Assembly (NCBI GenBank): GCA_937879875.1
Contig: CALFMN010000122.1
Span: forward strand, 52,563-116,562
Reading direction: 5' to 3'
Origin: an uncultured Chloroflexota bacterium
GTDB lineage: Bacteria > Chloroflexota > Dehalococcoidia > CAUJGQ01
DNA length: 64,000 nucleotides
This document shows positions 27,047 through 36,331 of this stretch, in pieces (position 1 is the first letter of the stretch; each line of letters begins with the position of its first letter). A program made the position numbers and the translations under genes. The notes beneath the pieces are model-generated. The model was not told the origin of the DNA. It saw only the letters and a program-made list of their open reading frames with translations, and did not search any database.

Positions 27047-29605
27047 TCAGGCGTTATGTCGCGCCGCTTCGCGCAGCTCGTACAGCCGCCGGATCGCGTC
27101 CAGCGGCGAGAGCGCGTCGATGTCCAGCGCACGCAGCTCGTCAAACAGCGGCGACGATTCTGGAAGCAGACTGAGCTGCACGCCGGCCGGCGCACGCGCG
27201 GAGAAGCGGCCGTTGCGCCCTGCGGCTGCCCTGGGCGCCTCCAGTTCAACCAGAATCTCCTGCGCCCGCTGCACCACGGCGCGCGGCAAACCGGCGAGCT
27301 GCGCGACGTGCACGCCGTAGCTGCGATCGGCGCCGCCTGGCACGATCGTATGCAGAAACACGACGGTGCCGTTCTCTTCCCCGACCGCGACGCTGCAGTT
27401 GCGTACGCGCGGCAGGTTCGCCGCCAGCCGCGTCAACTCGTGATAGTGCGTGGCGAAGAGCGTGCGCGCGGCAGATTGCCCGCGATTGTGCAGATACTCG
27501 ACCACCGCGCGGGCGATCGCCAGCCCATCGTACGTGCTGGTGCCGCGGCCGACCTCGTCGAACACGATCAACGAGCGCGGCGTGCAGTGGTTCAAGATCT
27601 GTGCCGTCTCCACCATCTCGACCATAAACGTTGAACTGCCGGCCGCGAGGTCGTCCTGCGCCCCGACGCGCGTGAAGATGCGGTCCACAAGACCGATGCG
27701 CGCCGCGTCCGCCGGCACGTAGCTGCCGATCTGCGCCAGCAGCACAATCAGCGCGACCTGGCGTAGATAGGTCGACTTCCCGGCCATGTTCGGCCCGGTC
27801 AAGATTACGATCTGCTCGGCGCCGGCGGAGAGCCGTGTGTCGTTTGCTACAAACGTACCCGATGGCAGCATGCGTTCCACCACCGGGTGGCGACCGGCGC
27901 GGATCTCGATCTCGTCGCCCTCATCCACCAGCGGCCGGCAGTAGCCGTGCAACGCCGCGGCTTCGGCAAGGCCCGCGGCGACGTCCAGTTCGGCGATCGC
28001 GGCGGCAGCGGCGCGGATGCGCGTCGCATGGGCCGCTACCGCCGCGCACAGCGAGCGAAACAGCTCCGTTTCCAGCGTTTCCAGCCGCTCCTGGGCGTTG
28101 AGCACGCGGCTCTCGTGCTCCTTCAGCTCCGGCGTCACATAGCGTTCGGCGCCGGTCAGGGTTTGGCGCCGCTGATAGTCGGCCGGCACGGTGTGCTTGT
28201 AAGCATTGCTGACCTCGATGTAGTAGCCAAACACGCGGTTGTAGCCGACTTTGAGCGAGCGGATGCCGCTGCGCTCGCGCTCGCGCTGCTCGAGATCGGC
28301 CAGGATGGCGCGGGCGTCGTGTGAGATGGACAGCAGCCCGTCTAACTCCGGCGAAAAGCCAGCGCGCATCACGTCGCCCTGCCCCAGCGTGCCCGGCTCG
28401 TCCGCGAGCGCGCACTCGATTATGGTAAGCGCTTCGGATAGCTCAGGCAGCGTCGGCAGCGCCTCCGGCGGCTCGGCCCGCAACTGGCCGCGCAGCGCCT
28501 CGGCCTGCTGCAGCCCGCGCCGAAGCGTGGCAAGGTCGCGCGGGCTGCCGCCGCCGGCGCCGACGCGCACGATCAGCCGCTCCAGATCGCCCACCCGCGC
28601 GAGCGCCGCCAGCAGCGCGCCGCGCAGCGCGCCGCGCTCGTAGCACCATTGCACCGCGTCGAGACGGCGATGTATTGCGCTCGCGTCCGTGAGCGGCCGC
28701 GCCAGCCGCTGGCGCATGAGGCGCGCCCCCATCGGCGTTTTTGTGCCGTCGATCGCCGTCAGCAACGACCCGGCCTTGCCGCCATTCCTGCCCGCTTCGA
28801 ACAGCTCCAAATTGCGGGTCGTCTGCGGGTCGAGCGGCATCCAGCCCTGTGCGCTGCTCGTCGCAAGCTGAGTGACCTGAGACAAAACGGCAGGTTGGTT
28901 CTCGGCAAGGTAGCGCAGAATCGCGGCGGCGGCGCAGACGGCCAGCGGCTTGCCGGCGCAGCCGAAGCCTTCGAGCGTGAGCACACCGAAGTGACGCAGC
29001 AGTTCGTCGCTCGCGCGCTCGTCGTCGAGCGCGGCGCCGCCCAGCGCGGTCGGCGGCGGCAGGCCCGCGGGCAAATCGGAGACCGCTCCAGCGATCAGCA
29101 ACTCCCGCGGGTCCAGACGCTGCAACTCGGCGGCGAGTTCGAGTGCGTCGATCTGCGCCGTCTGAAACTGCCCGGTGCTCACGTCGATCGAGGCGAGGCC
29201 TGCCCGTTCCCCGTCCGAGATCGCCGCGGCCAGATAGTTGTTGGCGCGCACATCCAGCAGTTGCTCGTCGAGCACCGTGCCCGGCGTGACGACACGCACG
29301 ACCTCGCGCGGCACGAGCCCTTTCGTCGTCGCCGGATCGGCCATCTGATCGCAGACGGCGACCTTGTAGCCCTTCGCGATCAGCTTTGCGAGGTAGGAAT
29401 CGACGGCGTGGTACGGAATGCCCGCCAGCGGTACGCGGAAATCGCGGCCCAGCACCTTCGAGGTGAGCGTGATCTCCAGCTCGCGAGCGCAGAGCCGTGC
29501 GTCGTCTTCAAACGTCTCGTAGAAGTCGCCGAGGCGGAAGAAGACGATCGCGTGCGGATACTGCCGCTTCACGCCGAGGTACTGCCGCCAGATCGGGGTC
29601 GTCAT
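27047..29605 (-). CDS. mutS: DNA mismatch repair protein MutS
   Basis: This 852-aa mismatch-recognition ATPase has the mismatch-wedging F28-x-E30 in GDFYETF. Domain order is the usual connector, lever, clamp (YNRVFGYYIEVSNAYKH) and ABC-type ATPase with Walker A TGPNMAGKSTYLRQ, Walker B LIVFDEVGRGTSTYDG and ATHYHEL. Length is normal. The ATG at 29605 lies just downstream, in transcript sense, of a tandem heptamer repeat and a palindromic element. Confidence 0.97.
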   Translation of the reverse strand: MTTPIWRQYLGVKRQYPHAIVFFRLGDFYETFEDDARLCARELEITLTSKVLGRDFRVPLAGIPYHAVDSYLAKLIAKGYKVAVCDQMADPATTKGLVPREVVRVVTPGTVLDEQLLDVRANNYLAAAISDGERAGLASIDVSTGQFQTAQIDALELAAELQRLDPRELLIAGAVSDLPAGLPPPTALGGAALDDERASDELLRHFGVLTLEGFGCAGKPLAVCAAAAILRYLAENQPAVLSQVTQLATSSAQGWMPLDPQTTRNLELFEAGRNGGKAGSLLTAIDGTKTPMGARLMRQRLARPLTDASAIHRRLDAVQWCYERGALRGALLAALARVGDLERLIVRVGAGGGSPRDLATLRRGLQQAEALRGQLRAEPPEALPTLPELSEALTIIECALADEPGTLGQGDVMRAGFSPELDGLLSISHDARAILADLEQRERERSGIRSLKVGYNRVFGYYIEVSNAYKHTVPADYQRRQTLTGAERYVTPELKEHESRVLNAQERLETLETELFRSLCAAVAAHATRIRAAAAAIAELDVAAGLAEAAALHGYCRPLVDEGDEIEIRAGRHPVVERMLPSGTFVANDTRLSAGAEQIVILTGPNMAGKSTYLRQVALIVLLAQIGSYVPADAARIGLVDRIFTRVGAQDDLAAGSSTFMVEMVETAQILNHCTPRSLIVFDEVGRGTSTYDGLAIARAVVEYLHNRGQSAARTLFATHYHELTRLAANLPRVRNCSVAVGEENGTVVFLHTIVPGGADRSYGVHVAQLAGLPRAVVQRAQEILVELEAPRAAAGRNGRFSARAPAGVQLSLLPESSPLFDELRALDIDALSPLDAIRRLYELREAARHNA

Positions 29606-29627
29606 GCGGATAGGGTACAGATATTAG

Positions 29628-29655
29628 GGCGAGGGGCGTAGGGCGTAGGGTGAAG
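29628..29655. repeat. Four tandem heptamers upstream of mutS
   Basis: Units GGGCGAG, GGGCGTA, GGGCGTA and GGGTGAA occupy 28 bp, ending 23 bp before the mutS start codon. Similar 4 x 7-bp arrays lie in tmk and mrfB. Confidence 0.75.
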
Positions 29656-29670
29656 TCGCGCCGCGGCCAG

Positions 29671-29843
29671 TCGGCCCTCTATCCCCCTTCCCCTTTCTCC
29701 CAATCCTGGGGAGAAAGGGGCGATCCGGTTTGAAGCGTTTCAACAGGGCGCCGGGTTAACCGTTCAGTAATCGGAACGCTTCAGGCTGGATCGTCTCCTT
29801 CTCCCAATCCTGGGAGAAGGAGACAGGAGAGGCTGAGGGCCGA
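29671..29843. mobile_element. MITE-like palindromic element, copy 1
   Basis: This 173-bp element begins TCGGCCCTC and ends with its inverse GAGGGCCGA. It contains nested hairpins: a 12-bp stem CCCCTTTCTCCC/GGGAGAAAGGGG around an AATCCT core, an inner GAAGCGTT/AACGCTTC pair, and a 13-bp stem TCTCCTTCTCCCA/TGGGAGAAGGAGA. It carries no coding capacity and lies between mutS and the NuoF gene. A relative with the same ends and core lies at 50049-50212. Confidence 0.75.
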
Positions 29844-29858
29844 TAGCCGCGCCCAGCC

Positions 29859-31784
29859 TCAGTGCCCGGCGGCGGGCGCAGGCGCCGCCACCAGCGGCAG
29901 CGGCTGCTCGGGCAGGGCGCTGACGCGCGGCCGGGGCATCGCGTCCACCACGCGGATCGCCCGCGGGCTGCGTTCCTTGCAGGCGCCGCACTTGATGCAG
30001 AGACCCTGGTCGATCGCGTAGTGGCCGCTGCTCTCCTTGATCGCGTTCGTCGGGCAGATCGCCGCGCCTGCCGCCGCCTCGGTGTCGCGCTCGGGAATCA
30101 CTTCATAGCGGATCAGGCCGCGGCACACCTGCGCCGGGCAGCGCCGCTCCTGAATGTGGATCAGGAACTCGTCCATGAAGTTCTTGAGGCAGTTCTGCAC
30201 GCACGTCGGCGCCGCCTGGCCGTGGACGCAGTTCGACCAGCGCAGCGTATCGACGATCAGGTGCAGCAGGTTGATGTCGCCCATGCGCCCGCCGCCGTCC
30301 TGAATGCGGCGCAGGATCTCGGTCATGCGCTGCGTGCCGCCATGACAGGTGGTGCAGCGGCCGCACGACTCGTCCTCGGCGAACCAGCTGAAGTACTGAC
30401 ACAGATCGACGATGCAGGTCGTGTCGTCGCAGAGGATCAGCCCGCCGGAGCCCATCAGCACGCCGAAGGCGCGGAACGGCTCCGGCTCCAGGACCAGGTT
30501 GATGCCCTCCGCCGGCAGAATGCCGCCGAGCGGCCCGCCCGGCTGGATCGCCTTGAGGGCGTGCCCTGCGGGCAGGCCGCCGCCATTCTCGTACAGCACG
30601 CTCTTCATCGGCGTGGCGAACGGCACCTCGAGCACGCCGACGCGCGCGATGTCGCCGGAGAGGCTGAACATCTTGGTGCCGGGGTTCCTTTCCGTGCCTT
30701 GCTGGCGATACCAGTCGGCGCCGTTGCGCGTGATCAGCGGCACATTCGCCAGCGTCTCGACGTTGTTGACGTTGGTGGGCAAGCCCCAGAGACCGGCGTT
30801 GGCGGGGAAGGGTGGCTTGATGCGCGGCATGCCGCGCGAGTCCTGAATCGACGAGATCAGCCCCGTCTCCTCGCCGCACACGTAGCTGCCTGCGCCGCGC
30901 ACGACGCGGATCTCGAAGTTGAGGCCGCTGCCGAGGATGTTCTCGCCCAGCAGGCCGTACGCCCGCGCCTGCTCCACCGCCTGCTGCACGCGCGCGACAC
31001 AGAGCGGATATTCGTCGCGGATGTAGATGTAGCCGATCTCGGCGCCGGTGGCCTGGCCCGCGGTGATCATGCCTTCGAGGATGGGGTGCGGGTCGCCCTC
31101 CATCAGGTTGCGGTTGACGAAGGCGCCGGGGTCGCCCTCGTCGGCGTTGCAAACGATGTACTTCGGCGTGCGCCGCGCGACCTTGAGGAAGTCCCACTTG
31201 CGGCCGGCGGGGAAGGCGGCGCCGCCGCGGCCCCACAGGCCCGAGTCGAGGATCAGCTTGATCAGCTCGTCCTGCGACAGCGCCAGCGCTCGTGCCATAC
31301 CTTGATAGGCGCCGGCGGCGATGGCGTGGTCGATATTCTCCGGATCGATGATGCCGCATACCGCCATCAGCTGGCGCACCTGCCCGCGCCAGAAGACGTG
31401 CTGCTCGATCGGCGCGACGCCGGCCACGGAGCCGCGCAGCGTCCCCACGGCCAGCTCACCGCCCCGTTCGCCCCGCACGATCGCCCGTTCGAGCAGCGCT
31501 TCGACCCGCTCCGGCTCGACCTTGCCGTACTGCACGCGCACGCCGTCCGGCCACGTGACCGAGAGCAGCGGCTCGACGAAGCAGAGGCCGTTGCAGCCGG
31601 TGACGCCGACATCGCACTCCAGGCCGCGCGCCTGCACGACCGCGCGCACGCGAGCCAGCGTCTGCTCCGCCCCCCAGGCGTTGCCGCAGGTGGCGATGCT
31701 CACCGCGATATATGGCCGCTGCGGCCGGTCCACCGCCGCCCACGCCGCGTCGGCGGCTTTCCGAAGCTCTGCATACGACGCCAT
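29859..31784 (-). CDS. NuoF-like NADH-oxidising subunit with ferredoxin domains
   Basis: This protein of about 641 aa resembles HndC/HydB/NuoF-type flavoproteins that pass electrons between NAD(H) and Fe-S carriers. The N-terminal thioredoxin-like 2Fe-2S domain has its cysteines in SIATCGNAW and GCNGLC. NAD/FMN motifs are GRGGAAFPAGRKW and CNADEGDPGAFVNR. The 4Fe-4S site is SCGRCTTCHGGTQ plus a later Cys. The C-terminal ferredoxin region retains ICPTNAI and LCIKCGACKERSP, so only one of the usual two clusters has four ligands. The ATG at 31784 is used; a GTG at 31796 is possible. The nuoE gene is 69 bp upstream, but no catalytic partner subunit is present. Confidence 0.9.
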   Translation of the reverse strand: MASYAELRKAADAAWAAVDRPQRPYIAVSIATCGNAWGAEQTLARVRAVVQARGLECDVGVTGCNGLCFVEPLLSVTWPDGVRVQYGKVEPERVEALLERAIVRGERGGELAVGTLRGSVAGVAPIEQHVFWRGQVRQLMAVCGIIDPENIDHAIAAGAYQGMARALALSQDELIKLILDSGLWGRGGAAFPAGRKWDFLKVARRTPKYIVCNADEGDPGAFVNRNLMEGDPHPILEGMITAGQATGAEIGYIYIRDEYPLCVARVQQAVEQARAYGLLGENILGSGLNFEIRVVRGAGSYVCGEETGLISSIQDSRGMPRIKPPFPANAGLWGLPTNVNNVETLANVPLITRNGADWYRQQGTERNPGTKMFSLSGDIARVGVLEVPFATPMKSVLYENGGGLPAGHALKAIQPGGPLGGILPAEGINLVLEPEPFRAFGVLMGSGGLILCDDTTCIVDLCQYFSWFAEDESCGRCTTCHGGTQRMTEILRRIQDGGGRMGDINLLHLIVDTLRWSNCVHGQAAPTCVQNCLKNFMDEFLIHIQERRCPAQVCRGLIRYEVIPERDTEAAAGAAICPTNAIKESSGHYAIDQGLCIKCGACKERSPRAIRVVDAMPRPRVSALPEQPLPLVAAPAPAAGH

Positions 31785-31853
31785 AACTGCACTCACACCG
31801 CTGGATAGTTGCTCGAATCAGCAAGGCGCGCCCGCGACGCGTACCGTTGCTGC

Positions 31854-32336
31854 CTACAGATCGCGCTCGCCCGCCTTCAGCCGCCGCGCCAGCTCCACCG
31901 CGTCGGCGACCTGCAGCCGACCGCGCACGGCGCCGTTGTACCAGATCTGCGGCGCGGCCTCGCAGGTGCCGTTGCACTGGCCCAGGTGCAGCCCGATCTC
32001 GTTGTCCGGCGTCTCGCCCTCCATGCCGATGCCGAGCACGGTTTCGAACACAAGGCGGATATTGTCGCCGCCCTTGAGCCGGCAGGCTGGGCCGCTGCAC
32101 CACATAATCTGGTTCTGCGGCGGCGGCGTGGTGCGAAACTCCGAGTAGAAGCTGAGGGCGCCGAACACCGCCGAGGCGTTCATGCGCAGTTTCTTCGCGA
32201 CTTCGGGAATCGCGTCGGGCGGCACGTACCCGAAGGCGTGCTGGAGGGCGTGCAGCGCGGCCAGCAGGTCGCCCTGGTCGGCCTCGAATGGCGCGAGCAG
32301 CTCGCGATAGCGCAGCAGCACTTTGTAGTCCGGCAT
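31854..32336 (-). CDS. NuoE-like 2Fe-2S subunit
   Basis: This 160-aa thioredoxin-fold [2Fe-2S] protein is the usual partner of the NuoF-like subunit downstream. Cluster cysteines are in MWCSGPACRLKG and GQCNGTCEAAP. The N-terminal helical part (LLAALHALQHAFGYVPPDAI) is typical. The pair resembles the HndA/HndC or FdsG/FdsB diaphorase modules of hydrogenases and formate dehydrogenases; which enzyme it serves cannot be told from the window. Confidence 0.92.
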   Translation of the reverse strand: MPDYKVLLRYRELLAPFEADQGDLLAALHALQHAFGYVPPDAIPEVAKKLRMNASAVFGALSFYSEFRTTPPPQNQIMWCSGPACRLKGGDNIRLVFETVLGIGMEGETPDNEIGLHLGQCNGTCEAAPQIWYNGAVRGRLQVADAVELARRLKAGERDL

Positions 32337-33039
32337 CCGCGGCTCCGGCGCCGTACGGCGCGCTTGTTCTATCGGTCACGAGTATAGCCGCGGCGTTTCG
32401 CACAGGCCAGAGGCCACTGGCAGCGGTGCGGGCGACTGCAATATTGCCGACGCCGATCCTGGCATTGCTGACCAGTGCGGCTATTGGAATCATCTGGCCA
32501 TCCCAGCGCAGGCACTACTGGCTCACCACAACTTAGCGATGATCACCACGGTTGCCTTACCGGCTGGCCAGTAAGTCCTGATCGGCAATCCTGGCTGCAC
32601 CGCAAAGCCTGTCAGCGGAGCCGGCGTGGCATACGCGTTCGACCCAAGATCCGGCTGTCGCTCGGTCATGACTCTTGAACCGGGTCAGGGGCCTGGACCC
32701 ATTCTGGAGTGGGTGGTCCGGTCCCCATGGCGTCATCGATGAGTCAGCCCTAATCGACTGCAGACCACACGCGTGAAGAAGTGATGGCGCGGTTTGCAAT
32801 CGTGCTGGGCGGCGACCGGTTGACAGCCGCCCAAATCTCAATCAACCCGTAACGGGATTATTCTTGAAACACGAATATAGAATGAGTAGCATGAATGCCA
32901 GTGCGCAGCGGCCGGGTGGAGAGGCGAGCGACGATGCGATGACTACCATTGCGACCAAGGAGTCAGTATTAGCTGGATTTGCGGAAGCACGGAAATCACG
33001 ACGCATCAGCCGCTCATCGGCGATTTTCTGAATTTCGGT
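32337..33039. other. Lower-GC intergenic stretch
   Basis: About 700 bp contains no convincing gene and has visibly lower GC than the flanks. It contains CCCGTAACGGG near 32847-32857 and an imperfect GGGGCC/GGTCCCC-type inverted repeat near 32690-32730. A 46-codon open frame from 32891 has no recognisable features. Confidence 0.4.
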
Positions 33040-33285
33040 ATGTTTATAAATGACTGGTTCCAGCAGGAATATTACTCATTGGATGGGTCGACGTGGACCG
33101 AATTCCCCTCGCCGACCTCCAGAATCACCCTCTCAGGCTCTAGCGCTACGGCCGCAACGTTTGGCGACAGAAACAATCTGTACTGCGACCGTCCGTTAGG
33201 CTCGGAACTATTCTCATACGGTCAATACCATCAATCCGGTTATCTCTACTCCATGAACCTGCGAGCGGCGGGAACGTGTCGATAG
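33040..33285 (+). CDS. Hypothetical protein or gene remnant
   Basis: This 81-aa open frame is rich in Ser, Tyr and Asn, with FINDWFQQEYYSLDGS and GQYHQSGYLYSMNLRA. The same frame stays open upstream to a TAG at 32887-32889 and reads plausibly (ISWICGSTE), but no start codon lies in that extension. It may be the 3' part of a decayed secreted-protein gene. Composition differs from neighbours. Confidence 0.35.
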   Translation: MFINDWFQQEYYSLDGSTWTEFPSPTSRITLSGSSATAATFGDRNNLYCDRPLGSELFSYGQYHQSGYLYSMNLRAAGTCR

Positions 33286-33300
33286 CGCGAGAGATTACTT

Positions 33301-33903
33301 GTGGCTAAGGATGTCTTCGTCTCGCGTTGGTGCGTGCTCACGGTTTTCCTGTGTGGCGCGCTTGCAATCCGGAGTACACCGAACGATGCCGCCCGAGCGG
33401 CTGGCTGGCAAACAACACCGGTCACAGTCACCTATGCGCCAGGATGGAATCTCATTGGAGCCTCGCCCGGGACGGTACTGGCAGGGGTGGTTGGCCCGCT
33501 CTACGCCCTCCAGCCTGGCGGCAGTATGTATGCAACGGTTGCCCCTGGCACGGTCGCGGATGGACACTCGCAAGGGACGGGGCCGCGAACAGGTGTTGGG
33601 TACTGGGCCTACTTCTCCAGTGCCACCGCAATATCCATCCCCTTCTATCCGAGCATGCCGCAAGCCGGTGGCCGCCGAGGGTCAGTCCCATTCACGATTG
33701 CGCCGCCTGCCGGCCAATGGGTGATGATTGGCAACCCTTACAACACCGCGGTGACCGTGGATGACCTGCCAGGCGTTTACGCGTATGTGACTGGTCAAGG
33801 GTATGTTCTGACGTCACAACTCGAGCCAGGGCAGGGTGCATTTGCCTATTCCGAAACGGGTGCTACTGTCCTGCTTTGCCCGGTCAATCTGACATGCGGT
33901 TAG
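33301..33903 (+). CDS. Secreted protein with two GWNLIG-type repeats
   Basis: This 200-aa protein starts with GTG and has an N-terminal signal peptide (WCVLTVFLCGALAI). The mature part shows two similar halves of about 70 residues. One has APGWNLIGASPG, LYALQPGG and GVGYWAYFSSA. The other has PAGQWVMIGNPYN, VYAYVTGQGYVL and GQGAFAYSETG. The pattern suggests an extracellular repeat domain. It lies in the lower-GC island and has no recognised function. Confidence 0.6.
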   Translation: MAKDVFVSRWCVLTVFLCGALAIRSTPNDAARAAGWQTTPVTVTYAPGWNLIGASPGTVLAGVVGPLYALQPGGSMYATVAPGTVADGHSQGTGPRTGVGYWAYFSSATAISIPFYPSMPQAGGRRGSVPFTIAPPAGQWVMIGNPYNTAVTVDDLPGVYAYVTGQGYVLTSQLEPGQGAFAYSETGATVLLCPVNLTCG

Positions 33904-34023
33904 TATTACAATGACCACTACCGCCTCCGGTGCGGGAGTCACGCTCACGACAGAGGTCGCCACGCCTGCGGCGGCCGTTCTGAGCACGCATAGGGGCAGC
34001 CCCCCAGAAGGGTCACTGTAAAA

Positions 34024-34788
34024 TTAGCGCGCCGTCATGCCGCCGTCCACCGGCAGCGCGTGGCCGGTGACGAATGAGGCGTCGTCCGAGCAGAGCCAGA
34101 CCACGGCCGCGGCGATCTCTTCCGGCCGGCCCATACGGTTCAGCGGGTGCGCCGCGTCGAGCTGGCGGCGGCGCTGCGGGTCGCCGCTGCCCAGCGCCCG
34201 CGCGACCATCGGCGTGTCGATCACGCCGGGGCAGACGGCGTTCACGCGCACGCTCTGCTTCGCGTAGGCCAGCGCCGCGCTCTTCGTCAACCCGACCACG
34301 CCATGCTTGCTGGCGACGTAGCCCGAGAGCGTCGGCGAGCCCTGCAGGCCGGCCACCGAGGCCGTGTTCACGATCGCGCCGCCGCCCTGCGCGATCATGC
34401 GCGGAATCTCGTACTTCAGGCAGAGATACACGCCCTTCAAATTGACGGCGATCACGCGGTCGAACTCGTCTTCGCCGTAGTCGGCCGGCAGCGTCACGGG
34501 CCCTTCGATGCCCGCATTGTTGTGGGCGCAGTCGATGCGGCCGTAGAGGGCCAAAGTGCGCTCGATTAGTGCCTCCACGTCCTTCGCCTGCGAGACGTCG
34601 CAGCGCACGAACGCGGCGGTGCCGCCGGTGTCCTCGATACGGCGCACGGTCTGCTCGCCGCCGGCCGCGTCCACGTCGGCGACGACGACCTTCGCGCCGG
34701 CGCCCGCGAATGCGAGTGACGACGCCCGCCCGATGCCCGAGCCGCCGCCCGTGACCAGCGCAACCTTGGCGTCCAGTTGATCGGACAT
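34024..34788 (-). CDS. SDR-family oxidoreductase
   Basis: This 254-aa classical short-chain dehydrogenase has TGGGSGIG for cofactor binding, an acidic residue after the second strand (VVVADVDA, suggesting NAD preference), HNNAGIEG, catalytic Ser in NTASVAG and YVASK with the catalytic Tyr/Lys. The C-terminal FVTGHALPVDGG is typical. The substrate is unknown. It is followed upstream, in transcript sense, by another SDR gene 43 bp away, probably in the same operon. Confidence 0.88.
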   Translation of the reverse strand: MSDQLDAKVALVTGGGSGIGRASSLAFAGAGAKVVVADVDAAGGEQTVRRIEDTGGTAAFVRCDVSQAKDVEALIERTLALYGRIDCAHNNAGIEGPVTLPADYGEDEFDRVIAVNLKGVYLCLKYEIPRMIAQGGGAIVNTASVAGLQGSPTLSGYVASKHGVVGLTKSAALAYAKQSVRVNAVCPGVIDTPMVARALGSGDPQRRRQLDAAHPLNRMGRPEEIAAAVVWLCSDDASFVTGHALPVDGGMTAR

Positions 34789-34831
34789 TCCTGAAACTCC
34801 TCATGCGGGATTCGCTGCCGGACGGCGCGTC

Positions 34832-35605
34832 TCACCAGATCGTCGCGCCGCCGTCCACGTTCAACACCTGACCGGTGATGAAATCGGCCGCGTGCGAGGC
34901 AAGGAAGACGACGGCGCCCTTCAAGTCGTCCTCGCGCCCGAGCCGGCCCTGCGGTGAGAGCGCCGTCATGCGGTCCTCCACCGTCTTGACGAGGTAGTCG
35001 GTCATCTTCGTCGGGAAGTAGCCGGGCGCCACGGCGTTTACCTGAATGTTATGTCGCGCCCACTTGACTGCCAGATCGCGCGTCAGCGCATCAACGCCGC
35101 CCTTCGCCGCGTTGTAAGAAACCGTGTCCTGCAGCTCCGGCGCGAGGCCGAGCTGGCCGGTGATCGAGCTGACGTTGACGATCTTGCCGCCGCCGCGCGC
35201 GATCAGCCGCGGCGCTGCTGCCTGCGACATCAGCCAGACGCCGGTAAGGTTGACGCGCAGCACCATCTCCCACTTGTCGAGGGGAAACTCGAGCGACGGC
35301 GCGCCCCACGAGGTGCCGGCGTTGTTCACCAGGATATCGATACCGCCGAAGCGCTCGACCGTCGCCTCGATCGTGCGGCGTACGCCCTCCGGCTCGCCCA
35401 CGTCGGCCTCCAGCGCCAGCACTTCGGCGCCGGCCACGCGCAGCTCGCCCTCAGCCGGATCGAGCCATTGTCGCCGCCGGCCGGTGATAGCGACCGCCGC
35501 GCCCGCTTCGCCGAGGCCGCGGGCGATCTCCAGCCCCAACCCGCGCGAGCCGCCGGTGACGATCGCGACCTTGCCGGTCAGGTCGAACAGCTCTTTGACG
35601 TTCAT
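34832..35605 (-). CDS. SDR-family oxidoreductase
   Basis: This 257-aa classical SDR has TGGSRGLG, an NNAG-type motif (VNNAGTSWG), Ser in NVSSITG and YNAAK as the YxxxK motif. TGRRR after the second strand suggests NADP preference, unlike its neighbour. The ATG at 35605 has a GGAGG site 7 bp upstream. It resembles gluconate 5-dehydrogenase-like and related SDRs, but the substrate cannot be assigned. Confidence 0.88.
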   Translation of the reverse strand: MNVKELFDLTGKVAIVTGGSRGLGLEIARGLGEAGAAVAITGRRRQWLDPAEGELRVAGAEVLALEADVGEPEGVRRTIEATVERFGGIDILVNNAGTSWGAPSLEFPLDKWEMVLRVNLTGVWLMSQAAAPRLIARGGGKIVNVSSITGQLGLAPELQDTVSYNAAKGGVDALTRDLAVKWARHNIQVNAVAPGYFPTKMTDYLVKTVEDRMTALSPQGRLGREDDLKGAVVFLASHAADFITGQVLNVDGGATIW

Positions 35606-35758
35606 CGACGCCTCCGAACGCAGCGCCGGGCGGCGAGCAGCGTGCTGCGATGCATATCGATCTGGACGGTACCGAAGACCAGCCCTGCTCACAAGCAGAG
35701 CAGGCAGATCACGCGCGGTATCGGCAGTGCTGCAACGGGATCGTGTTGGCGGGACGGC

Positions 35759-36331
35759 TCACGCAAGCCAGCGCGTGCGCGCGGCGGCCGGGGCGCGCTT
35801 GCCCTGTCGCTCTTGCGCGGCATAGCCGAGCTGCACGAGGCCGACGATCCGCTTACCAACAGCAACGCCGAGTAACTCGCGCGCCGGCGCATAGCCGATC
35901 AGCCGGTTCGTGCTCCAGAAGGCGCCCAGCCCCAGCCCCCGGGCCGCCAGCATCAGGTTCTGGATCGCGGCGGCCGTCGCGGCGTAGTCCTCCTCGCGCA
36001 CGGCAGGATCGGCATGCTCGGCCATCGCTACGGCGACGGTGACCGGCGCAGCGAGCGCCTTCTGATAGCCCTCTTCCGCCGTGCGCGCGATCTGCTGTTC
36101 GGTGAGCGTGCCCTGCTCACGCAGTCCTGCCGCGGTCTGCTCGCGGCGCAGGATGGCCAGTCGCTCGAGCGTGGCGCCCTGCACGACGATGAACTCCCAC
36201 GGCTCGGTCAGGCGGTGGTTGGGCGCCCATACCGCGGCTTCAAGCACGCGCTCGATCGTCTCGCGCGGCACCGGTTCGGGCCGGTACGCCTTGATCGTTC
36301 GGCGCGTATGAATCGCATCGAGCACGTCCAC
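35759..36331 (-). CDS. Nitroreductase-family flavoprotein
   Basis: This 190-aa FMN-dependent oxidoreductase has the N-terminal RRTIKAYRPEPVP, the AAVWAPNHRLTEPWEFIVV segment, and GLGLGAFWSTN in the C-terminal half, matching the YdjA/nitroreductase family. The GTG at 36331 follows GGAGGTCAGG and is preferred; the open frame extends further upstream without family similarity. The substrate is unknown. Confidence 0.87.
   Translation of the reverse strand: MDVLDAIHTRRTIKAYRPEPVPRETIERVLEAAVWAPNHRLTEPWEFIVVQGATLERLAILRREQTAAGLREQGTLTEQQIARTAEEGYQKALAAPVTVAVAMAEHADPAVREEDYAATAAAIQNLMLAARGLGLGAFWSTNRLIGYAPARELLGVAVGKRIVGLVQLGYAAQERQGKRAPAAARTRWLA

Noticed and set aside
29862..31808. 648-codon open frame opposite the NuoF gene
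   Set aside because: It is an antisense shadow of a clear NuoF-type gene, caused by high GC; it has no motifs.
32887..33285. 33040 frame as a possible TAG-recoded longer gene
   Set aside because: Unlike the FTR case, there is no conserved motif across the TAG and no upstream protein-like sequence.
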